Shown here piece after piece: positions 55,244 through 64,000 of a stretch of DNA of 64,000 nucleotides. This DNA comes from Trochalopteron elliotii (taxonomy: Eukaryota; Chordata; Aves; Passeriformes; Leiothrichidae). How positions within the stretch are numbered: position 1 is the stretch's first letter; each line of letters begins with the position of its first letter. The stretch is taken from NCBI GenBank assembly GCA_024734555.1, contig JANPWX010019187.1:53902-117901 (forward strand), given 5' to 3'. Made by a program: the position numbers and the translations under genes. The notes under the pieces were generated by a model, which ran no database searches, was not told the origin of the DNA, and worked only from the letters and a program-made list of their open reading frames with translations.

Positions 55244-55877
55244 TGTAAGAAACAAAATGCCAATTTCTGAATTCAGTTGGATACTGTTTGCCTTGCCTGT
55301 GGTGAGGCTTTTCTTTGTCGGGCATTGTTTACCTCAGACCAATTGTTATTGTAATTGGAAATACCTTCCCAAAATGTTTTGTCTGTCAAATGTTAATTAC
55401 CTGAAACCCCTTTCTTTGTAACTGTCCTTGCTGCCACCCCTGCCATAGCAACCATGAGGCAGCCGATGGCACTGCCTGACATGCAAATGAAAAAACCTCA
55501 AATACTCATGGAACATGATTCGGACATAAAACCCCTAAAGAACGATGAGTCAACACAAACCAAAACCTAAAAATAACCACTCTAAGTCAGCAGAACCATG
55601 AAGAACCACACACCAATCAGAGCTGAGTTCCATCTTGTCACCATAACTTCAAAAGTATCCCATACACAAGACTCCCTATGGCTTTCCAACGAGCCAGTGG
55701 ATTTCCAGGGACTCCTGCAAGAGGGAACCCCCAGCTCAGCCGTGTGGAAGAGCTGATCGTCTCCTCCTCTGCATCGTCCATCGGGAGCAGTGGCAGTGTG
55801 CACAGCCCCTCGAGCCCCCCACCTAGAGCTGATCTTAATAAAGGCATTAAAAAGGAGCGAGTCTCCTTGCCCATTCA
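55244..55877 (+). mobile_element. 3' LTR of element E
   Basis: Starts TGTAAGAAAC after the polypurine tract AGAGGGGGAATAT and ends near CCCATTCA. AATAAA at about 55836. The right edge is inferred from the start of CR1-like sequence. Confidence 0.65.
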
Positions 55878-55879
55878 TT

Positions 55880-57690
55880 TCAAAAGGTCATGGCATTTGG
55901 GGGAAGATTGGAGAAAGGTGATTGTCACACCCATCTTCAATAACAGCATGAGGTAGGATCCATGGAACTGCAGCTGGGTCAGCCTTACATGCTTTGCCAG
56001 GAGGGTTATGGAGCTAATCATAGTATCATAGAACAGTTTGGGTTGGAAGGGACCTTTAAAGGTCATCCAGTCCAAGCCCCTACAATGAGCAGGGGCACTG
56101 TAGTGGTTTTGGTTCAAATATCGGGTTTCCCGGCCAATGCACCATTTATGTGGTGGTTTCACGTTCGCCGAATTTTGTTTGTCAGCTGGGAGATAGGATT
56201 TTGGGAGGAAAAGGTGAAAAAGGCTCAACTTAAAAGTTAACAAATAGTTTATTAACACACAGTAAGGAAAGAAAAAAAAAGGAAAAGAAAATGAAACTTT
56301 CAAAACCCTTCTCCTTCCCCCACAAGTGTTCACTTTCCTACAAACAACATAGAGACAAAACTTGTGACATTCATTCAGTTTCACCATTTACATATAGTCT
56401 TTCATCAAGTCTTCAGGAGAGGAGTCTCTTGTTTACCATGGAATTTTCCCACTGTCAACCTAGAAAAGTTCTCTTGTGGATCAGAACTCTCACAGAAACA
56501 GCCGCCTGGGGAAACCTGCTTCCATGTGGTCTCCTCCCATTAGCAGTTTCCCAAGCTGCTTATGGGTAGTGGAACTCAGGCATCTAGGGTGTCACCTTTT
56601 AAAGATAAGCAACTTCAAGGCAAAGGATTCTTCATCTCAAGGAACAGAGATGTCTTCTCACTTCTTTCACTGGTACAGGAGCTTCTCATCTCTCTCTCTG
56701 TTCAGGCATCTCATGGGACCACAAGAATCACAGATTCTAATGCAATATTACTCAGTCCATCACAAACACCTTTGCTCAAAAATCCACAAATCATGTCCCC
56801 AAATGCATATTTTTCCATGATTTAAAGGACAATCTACCAATAGAGTTCATTTCCATAGCTCAAACAAGAAAGTCCAGCCAGCAGGCAACTCCTTCTTCCT
56901 TACTCTAATTAATCCCTTTCTCACTCTCTCCATCTGACTGTTATGCTAAGTCTTCTGTATGCTCAATCACTTTGTCTGTTCTCACTCTGGGAAGAGCCAG
57001 TGCTTTGGAAGTCCCATCTCCTGGCAGGAAAGAGTTAAAGCTTGCCCAGGCCTGCGGTGGTCACGTGATCTCTGCAGCCAGGATTTTCAAAAGCTGCAGG
57101 AATGGGGGAAAAAACTCAGGCAGGACAGATCTCGAAGCAACCTGGCTGATGAAAGGGTCCTGCCCCCACCCCTCGGTCTCATTCAGGGTGGGCCCAGCTC
57201 AGAGCGGCTGCAAGCTGCAGGCTCCCCTCCCCCTGCTAGGGAAAGGGCCCATGCCCGTGGCCAGGCCTCGGGCCATCTCCTCCCCCCCATAGAGGGAGCA
57301 TCAGGGTGTTTTACAGCTGCTAAAAACCGAGCCAGGCCGGGACAGGGGAACATCATCCCCTCCCCTGGCCCGGGAGTCACTGGGCCAGGCGGGCCTCCCG
57401 TGAAAGGCCGGGCTTGGGCAGGCCAGGCCGTCCCGGCCCCCTCCAAAGGAGAGAGCCGGGACTGCCTTACCTCCTTTGAAGGCGGAAGGAAGAGAGAGCG
57501 ATCCCAGGCTTCCTTCAAGCTTTTAAGGCTGTGTGACCCAGAGGTGTATCCCTGCATGCAATTGGCCATTTTGGTTGTCAGTTCAAAGGAAATGACCAAT
57601 TGCACTTCACCATCTGTGCTAAACCAACACAGACATCTTCAACTAGATCAGGTTGCTCAGAGCCCCATTGTCTTGGAGTAGGTTCTTTTA
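55880..57690 (+). mobile_element. CR1 LINE fragment, internally deleted and split by an LTR
   Basis: 55890-56020 encodes a piece of the CR1 reverse transcriptase (GEDWRKVIVTPIF). It jumps directly to the CR1 3' untranslated tail (ATCATAGAACAGTTTGGGTT). The tail is interrupted at 56099 by an H LTR and resumes at 57632 (GACATCTTCAACTAGATCAG). CR1 is the dominant LINE of birds. Confidence 0.85.
56099..57631 (-). mobile_element. H-type LTR inside the CR1 tail
   Basis: 1,533 bp, TGTAGTGGTTTTGG...AAACCAACACA. The flanks GGCAC and GACAT look like a diverged 5-bp duplication within CR1. The GC-rich 57150-57500 segment contains an incidental 240-codon frame. Confidence 0.75.
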
Positions 57691-57695
57691 ATCCC

Positions 57696-58264
57696 TGTTA
57701 TAAATGCATATTATAAAGTTGGCTTTTGGCAAATATTAGAATGAATACTATATGTATAATTGTACTGTATTATGTTTTGTTAATGGAGTTTGGAAAAGTG
57801 ATGAGTGTATTTTCTGATTGTGACATAATGTAAGTGGTAAGAGGACTGGATTTTTCTTTGTGACATCTGAAGTGACCAGGCCAAAAAGTATGGGGAGGGG
57901 TCTTCACCTTGTGGCCCTGCATGAAGGCTGCTGGATTTCTGGTTTTTTTATCAAAATGAAAACAACCAAAAAAAAATCAAGAAAAAGATTTATAAGACCC
58001 ATGTTACCAGACAGAGTGGAGCCACCCACAAATAAATCTATCAAATAAGATGATTGGGGATACTTGAAACAGAAAAGAATGTTTTAATATCTATTGAATA
58101 TGTAAACCAGCAATCCTTAAAACACAGTAATTGAAAGAGAAGGGTGTGCTTTCTGGTGAGGCACCCCAGCTGGAACATTTGCCCTTTCTGTTTCCTAATT
58201 GTCTATTTTTATTTTTTTATTAAACTTATAATTTTTTAAAAGAGAGTGGAACTCGTTTTTCACA
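57696..58264 (+). mobile_element. Family I solo LTR
   Basis: 569 bp, TGTTATAAATGC...CGTTTTTCACA, with ATTAAA near the end. Flanked by ATCCC and ATCCT, a 5-bp duplication with one change. Confidence 0.82.
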
Positions 58265-58425
58265 ATCCTATATCCATTTTTGGGTTTTGTTTTTTTGTTT
58301 TGTGTCTGGTGTTCCCCCTCCCTCCACCCCCAGAGTATTGTGATGGGTGAGACCTAGCCTGGGATTTCCTGTGAGAGTTTGGGGAGGAGGGGGGAAGCTT
58401 TTCTTCCAGTGCGGCAATTTGGTCT

Positions 58426-58905
58426 TGTGAGAAACGACCCTCACTTTTAAAAATTTCAAAGGTTTATTAAACCTTAACAAAATACAACAAAGGACTGAAT
58501 AAGGATAAAAGGACAGCACCGCTGGGAGTTTGTGACTGGCAGCCACAAGCTTGTCAACAAAATGGCTGCTCCACCTTTTATACCCCTGGGGGTTGCATCA
58601 GGCAACCCTGGCCCCTCCCAAAGTCTGTCAGTCAACTCTGTCATCTATCAGTGGAGACTACTTTCTTGCAACTTGATTGGAGGTCAGGTGTTGTCATGCT
58701 GCGCCCCCTAGCAACAAGCTTTTCCCATTCTCAACTGTCCCTTGCAAGGGGCACATGGTACACACCTTCTTTCCACGTCTGGGACAACCCAGGCTGCAAC
58801 GATACAGAGGCGGTGAAAGGGGGCTATGGGGAGAACAGAGGACATCTAAACAACAAACCACAATAACATAACTATACATCAATAAAACTTTTAACACACA
58901 CACAA
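58426..58905 (-). mobile_element. Probable LTR
   Basis: On the minus strand a TATA box GGGGTATAAAAGGTGG (about 58575) is followed by AATAAA (GGTTTAATAAACC, about 58470). The end GGGTCGTTTCTCACA is LTR-like. The other end is estimated. Confidence 0.5.
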
Positions 58906-58966
58906 TATCCATTCCCTAATTGTCAGAGCCAATCATCATATTACCTATCCATCGTTACGATTTGGG

Positions 58967-59319
58967 ACAACTCAAATAACGATATGAAGAACTCCGGTTC
59001 TTCTGAGGGCTTATAGCAAAGCTTTATTGAAAGACAGACTCTTTTATACAGTGTTTCGGTACAGTCAATATGATTGGTCATTTAGAGCAACACCTCTCGA
59101 CCGTTTCTTACAAGTAAACAACAAGTTAGAAAAACATCAGTTGCTAATGGTTTTCTACCTTAACAGTTTTCCACCTTAAGTTTTCCACCTTCCAAGGATT
59201 GTTTTGATTCCTCCTTACGATTTCCCATGTGAGAGTGGGAGTGTTATGTACTTGGCTTTCCCACAGGCTTCAAGCCACTGCCTGGAGCCTAAAAATCTAT
59301 TTTCTGACCACTGTCAGTT
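58967..59319 (-). mobile_element. Probable LTR
   Basis: Minus-strand ends TGTAAGAACTG and GAGTTGTCCCA, with CAATAAAGC and an upstream TATAAAAGAG. No duplication found. Confidence 0.42.
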
Positions 59320-60289
59320 CTTACACCTATCTGTAAGTCTCCACACAGCCACACTTTGAGATCACTCTGAGGAAAGATACAGTTGCCATTTGGCTTTTGC
59401 CTGCTTTTTTATCCTTCCCCTCGGCACTGTGACAGGAGCTTACTAGCTTGCTTCTCTGCTTCTCTGATCTTTGGGAGCCCAGAGCCGGTGTGTGCCACAC
59501 CGGGACCCAGGAAAATCCCGTTCCTTGCCGGGGGCCGCTCCGTCTGCATAGCCCGGACCCAGGAACTAGCCATCGCTGATGAGCTACCCAGGGGAGCAAT
59601 TCCCCACCCAGCCCCGCTTGTTGCTTTTTCTTTCGTGGTGGGGTGCTATTGCGGGCTAGCCGATCCCCCAGACCACAGAAACAGTTCGTGTGGGTCCTTC
59701 AGCTCAGCTGGCTGTGCATGAGTTCAGGCTTGGAAGAAGGAAGCGTGCTCTCTCAGGTTAGGAAGATGTTTATTCAGTGCAGCCATGTGGAAGAGGCTTT
59801 GCCAGAGCCTCTTCTCATCATGGAGGAAGCAGGGAGAGAGAGCATGTGGGCCTCGTGTCTCCTTTTTCCCAGCTCGAGCCTGGGTGGGGAAACACTTTGA
59901 CCCAATGGGGAAGGGAAGGGGGTGGGGTTACATCAGGAGGAATCCACAAGGGTCATCAGGGGTAGGGGGGTGAAAGGAACATACCAAGTACAGACAAATA
60001 ACAAATACAAATACAAATTCAAAACCTAAAATTTGCGTTGCTACACCCGCTGTTCTCTGTCGCTGCTTCAGGGCTTCTTGCTACACTGTAACCCGACACT
60101 CAGACACCCTGCAGGTTCGGGCAAGGCCCCGGAGTTTCTGATACATTTTGTTTGCCACTCCGGATTCTGCTTGCCTTTGCCATTTCAGCTTGCTGCTTCC
60201 GAAGTTTCTGCTAGAGCTCATTTGGTATCCTGAGAGACACCAGGACTGGCTGCCCCTGTGAGGTTGTAAAGGAAGCCCCTTTTCCATCT
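59320..60289. other. Unassigned GC-rich LTR-like sequence
   Basis: Minus-strand CTGAATAAACATC at about 59770 suggests another LTR. No protein homology seen. Several overlapping 60-110-codon frames are incidental. Confidence 0.3.
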
Positions 60290-60669
60290 CGCCCACCGGC
60301 TGCGCCCGCCATTACCCACATGAAGAAACGACTGAGCTCACGCCTCAGCGCCCCCTGCAGCTGCAGGGTAATCATCACACCTGCCCTGCCCAGCTTGAAG
60401 CCTGCCAGCGCCCCTGCAGGCTATGATCGTAACTACACCAAAGACAAAAGTGCCTGACAGCTAAGAAAAGTCTATTGTTTGGTTTCTGGTTTTATCTGCT
60501 GTTGCTGCCATTGCTGTTGTTTGTTTGCCTTGTAATACATATATATATATACTAGTAAAGAACTGTTATTCGTTTTCCCATATCTTTGCCTGAAAGGCCC
60601 TTTATTTCAAAGTTATAATAATTCAGGGGAAAGGAGGTCATATTTTCCATTCCAAGGGAGGTTCCTGCC
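60290..60669 (+). mobile_element. K-type LTR, interrupted by provirus B3
   Basis: Matches 28320-28705 block by block (CAGCGCCCCCTGCAGCTGC; TTTCCCATATCTTTGCCTGA) and stops at GGGAGGTTCCTGCC, where the B3 LTR begins. B3 therefore inserted into this older LTR. Confidence 0.65.
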
Positions 60670-61013
60670 TGACGACGATTGACAAAGAGACATGGACTCC
60701 ATAAGTTGCATGCATGAAGCCGTTTATTGATACACCTAGCTGAGCTTATATATCTTTTCATTATATAACAAGTAATATTGCCAAGTACATTGCTTAAGTC
60801 ATGCCTCGTACTAACTAACACAGGTATGTGCTGTCTTATCTAAGTTCTGCTTGCTGAGCACATATTGTACCAAGCACATCACTGTCTGTTACATTCCTTT
60901 CTCAAACTTCTGCTTTCGATTGCCAAGGCTTGCGGCCTACTAATGCTAACATGTCCATTTCTGTCATGAGCTGAGCAGTGCTCCCAGCTCGGCTCTCTAG
61001 CTGTATTCCCACA
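60670..61013 (-). mobile_element. 3' LTR of B3
   Basis: 344 bp, minus strand TGTGGGAATACAG...CAATCGTCGTCA. TATA-like AGATATATAAGC (about 60745-60756) and CAATAAACGG (about 60722) are present. Polypurine tract AAAGGGGGAGA at 61014-61024. Confidence 0.88.
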
Positions 61014-61780
61014 TCTCCCCCTTTCTGTTTCACCAGCAGGATTTTTTTTGTAGACTTATCAATCAGTCTCTGCACACATTGCAAAACACAAGGCAAGCAC
61101 ATTATCATAAGCAACAGTATGGTTAAAATATAAATTCCTGTTTTAACTAAATGCTTAAGCCAGCCAATAAGCCCCCATCCTCCAAGCATATGTCCAAGCC
61201 AATCATTATCATCCACCACCTTCAATTTGGCCACACTGTCTCGAAGAGCCTGTATGTTAGCATGAATAGACAGAGTTGTCAGAAAGGTTCATGCAGCACA
61301 AGCTTTCAAAATCCTCGCAGCCATGTCCATGATTTAAAAGCAAAAAATCTATCATGGCCCTGTTTTGAAGCGTGGCATGCCTTACACTATCAACATCTGT
61401 TAATAAGCTTGTTAAAGCAGAGCTAGTAGCATTAGTTTGTTTTGCAAGCCAACAGTCAAGGTTATTCAAAGTTTTCAATGCATGTGCTGTGCCTATAGAT
61501 GGAATAATTGAGGCAAACACTCGAGCTCCAAGGTTCCAGGATTCAACATTGTCATCACAATCCGGGCTATACATGTGTGTGCTACGTCTCGCTCGCGCCA
61601 GCTTGTGCAGAGATGGAAAGCTACCCCGAAAGGAGTGAAACATGGTTAGTCGGCCAAAAGTACAAGGGTCTCCTATAGCCCTTCCTGGTATTCCCTTCCA
61701 GGCTCTATTTCCACATATCAAAAATATATTGTCCATCAAACCAATAGAAATAACTCCAGGTGTAATGGTCTGAGGCATGG
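60902..61780 (-). pseudogene. env: Env of B3, mostly TM subunit
   Basis: 61257-61778 encodes the SU end and TM ectodomain (LTSLLTDVDSVRHATLQNRA, GCEDFESLCC with C-X6-CC). A frameshift near 61240 leads to 60902-61234: pre-anchor WLGHMLGGWGLIGWLKHL, membrane anchor (ILTILLLMIMCLPCVLQCV) and a tail of about 37 codons inside U3. Only about 160 bp separate it from the pol stop, so almost all of SU is deleted. Confidence 0.87.
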
Positions 61781-61942
61781 TATGATTACACCAGGTGGAA
61801 GCATTGGCGTAGATTCCTGTGCCTGTCTTCTGGTTGCTTCTGGGTCTTCCAGCTTGCTGTCAGAAGGGCCGAACCAGCTGTCTCAGGAACGAGTTGATCT
61901 TGCAGCTCACAAATTGGCGAGAGTTCAACGAGTCCTCCCGGG

Positions 61943-64000
61943 TCAGGCAGAGGCTGGTTCGGGTGGTTGCGGGCTCTCAGTGGTTCTGGATTCAGCAGTC
62001 TGAGAGAGCTGAGGTGAGGGTGAAGCAAGTGAAGTGTTGGGGTGACCAGGATCCTCAGGTAAGGTGTCCAAGGGTTCTCTGAATGGTCTCACATTCTTGG
62101 CTGGAATCCACCTCGGGCCAATTTCTGTTGAGACACAAGCAAATCCTCTTCCCCATGTGACAAGGGGATAAGGTCCCATAATTTTACCTGTTTCCGGGTC
62201 CTTAACAAGGACCGGGGCTTTCTGTTTAACCTCTAACTTGGAGTTGTGGCCAAAGTGCCTCACAATTGGAGGGTTAGGATCTGTAAGTGAGCAATTTAGA
62301 AAGTTAAAGACATACAGTGCCTTCTGCAATTGCTCTGCTGGAGTAGCATTCCCCATTCCCCCTTTCTGTTGCAACAAAAGACGCTTCAGTGACACATGAG
62401 CTCTCTTGATTATGGCTTGCCCTGTGGGGGAATGAGGAATCCCCGTTTTGTGAGTTACCCCCCAGAGGGCAAGGAAATTTCTGACCCTCTGGGAAATGTA
62501 TGCTGGGCCATTATCAGTTTTAATTTGTGAGGGGATTCCCAGGACTGCAAAAGCACTTGCAAAGTGACGACAAATGTCCTTTGCTGATTCTCCTGTGTGA
62601 CAGGATGCAAACAAGGCACCTGAAAAAGTATCAATGGAAGAATTAATGTACTTAAGTCTGCCAAACTCAGGGAAATGAGTAACATCTGATTGCCAAATTT
62701 GAAGGCTCTCGAGCCCCCTAGGGTTAACACCCCCTGCAAGGGAGGGGAAGGAGTGTCTTTGGCAGTCTGGGCACACAGCCACAATACTAGCAGCTTGGCG
62801 TGTGCTCAAGTCAAAGGCGTGGGTGAGCACAGCAGCATTCTGGTGAAAAAATGAGTGACTGAGTTTGGTCTGGGAAAGGCGGTCTGGGAGTTGAACAGGT
62901 AAGGCAAGCAAGTCAGCTTGGCGGTTTCCCTCTGCAATAAAACCAGGTAAAGTGCTGTGAGACCTAACATGCATCACAAAGTAGGGATGCTCTCTAGTAT
63001 CTAAAAGAAAAACAAGTTGTTGTAACCACTGAAACAGCTCTTTGTTAGGCACGTCCTTAAGTACAACAGCCTCAGCTCTCTCCACAAGTCCTGCAACATA
63101 AGCAGAATCTGTTATTAAGTTAAAGGGGGTTACAAATCGCTGAAAAGCTCGAACAGCTGCTAATTCAACAATCTGAGGTGAACCTGATACAGTAGTGACA
63201 TCTGAATCCCATTGACTGAGATTGGTGTCCCACTAAAGCAGTACTGACTTATGGGTCCAACCGGATCCATCTGTAAAAACAGTTAAAGCCTGCAATGGGA
63301 CTTCACTTCTTTTGGGTCTTGTCAGAAGATTAAAGCTGGTTGCCACAAGCTTGTGCTTCGGGGGATGCGTAGAAAGCTGTCCCGAGAAGTCAGTAAGGGC
63401 CATTTGAAAAACTTCAGATTGCTGTAACAGCCACTGTAAATAAAAGGTAGTAACAGGCAAACAGATTAAACAAAAATCCACACCTGCAAGTGTGGTAAGT
63501 CTCTGTCTAGCTTTTACAATGAGCATAGCAAACATTTCATGTTGCGTGCTTACAGTTTTAGACATCTGATGTGGCAAAAAAATCCATTCAATGATCAGCA
63601 AGGGGTCAGGCGCTTTAGGATCCCACTGGAATATCAAAGCATGAGGCTGCCTAGCCGGATTCAGGATGATTAAAGAAAAGGGCAACTCAGGGGCCCATCG
63701 GGCAGCCTGGCGATTTGAGATAGCATCAGCTACCAGTTGCAATGCCTGGCAGGCTTCTGGTGTGGGTTGGAGAGGCAATAACAGATCTGGTTCCCCTTTT
63801 AGCAGATCAAACAAAGGGCTCAGGTCAGCGTTTGAAATTCCCAACAAAGAACGAACCCAATTAATTGAACCCAAAAGTTTTTGAGCATCATGCAAAGTAT
63901 GGATATCTGTGTGGGTCTGCAAAGGCTGAGGAGAAATGCTCTGGGTCCTAATGCGCCAGCCAAGGTATTTCCAAGGAGGTTGAGACTGGATTTTTTCAGG
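61943..64000 (-). pseudogene. pol: Pol 3' part of B3: RT end, RNase H, integrase
   Basis: Open to the window edge at 64000 with one in-frame TAG at 63233-63235, between the RNase H motif FTDGSG and its continuation. RNase H residues: FTDGSG, VELAAV, ITDSAY and GNRQAD, all present. Integrase: HSFFH...CPDC (H-X3-H-X23-C-X2-C), WQSDVTHF, TDNGPAY, and Lys at the Glu position (GQAIIKRAH), 36 residues after the second Asp. The C-terminus (QKAPVLVKDPETGKIMGPYP) ends in a Pro/Ser-rich tail. Confidence 0.9.

Noticed and set aside
56959..57681. 240-codon plus-strand open frame
   Set aside because: Lies inside a GC-rich H LTR and extends past its end into CR1; composition explains the lack of stops.

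Overview
The window looks like repeat-dense avian DNA, most likely from a songbird or close relative. It contains a CR1 LINE tail and several families of endogenous retrovirus (ERV) with avian-type Env and LTRs. I found no host gene I could defend. Nearly all sequence I can interpret is retroviral: partial or near full-length proviruses, fragments and solo LTRs, many inserted into one another. This density fits a poorly recombining or heterochromatic compartment such as the W chromosome. That is inference; nothing here places the locus.

Family labels used below. A: class III-like (ERVL/spuma-related) with no env, Lys1,2-type primer site and LTRs TGTCCT...AGGACA. B: class II (beta/alpha-like) with dUTPase and an alpharetrovirus-like TM. 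C, D, E, F: class I (gamma-like). G and I: env-plus-LTR remnants. H and K: LTR-only groups.

Layout. 1-867 (+) is the 3' gag and protease of an A copy (A0). It is joined at 868-880 to mid-integrase of a B copy (B1, 880-4559 +), whose env is split by an A solo LTR. 4560-7003 (+) is a G env and LTR, again with an A solo LTR inside. 7004-12034 holds I and F fragments. 12035-19937 (-) is provirus C (LTR, IN, RNase H, RT, PR, Gag), interrupted by two LTR-like insertions. 20420-27173 (-) is A1, a nearly complete A provirus. 28320-31188 is a K LTR and a D pol remnant. 31189-36775 (-) is A3, an older A subfamily copy containing three LTR insertions. 36776-38616 (+) is the 5' end of a B copy (B2: LTR, gag, dUTPase). 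40576-42170 (+) is an I env and LTR. 42244-43850 (-) holds a compact LTR with a Trp-type primer site and an H LTR. 43950-50667 (-) is A2, with an uninterrupted gag but two different LTRs. 50668-55877 (+) is an E pol-env-LTR remnant with an A solo LTR in env. 55880-60669 is a CR1 fragment and a stack of LTRs. 60670-64000 (-) is B3, which runs off the window.

How the genes relate. Each full element carries Gag (particle), PR, RT/RNase H and IN, with Env in B, E, F, G and I. In family A, gag and pro-pol share one frame separated by a stop codon in all four copies, which implies expression by readthrough. The A copies are the best preserved and the A solo LTRs keep exact 5-bp target duplications, so A looks like the youngest active layer. 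Every pol has at least one disabling change, so no element in the window is self-sufficient as it stands.
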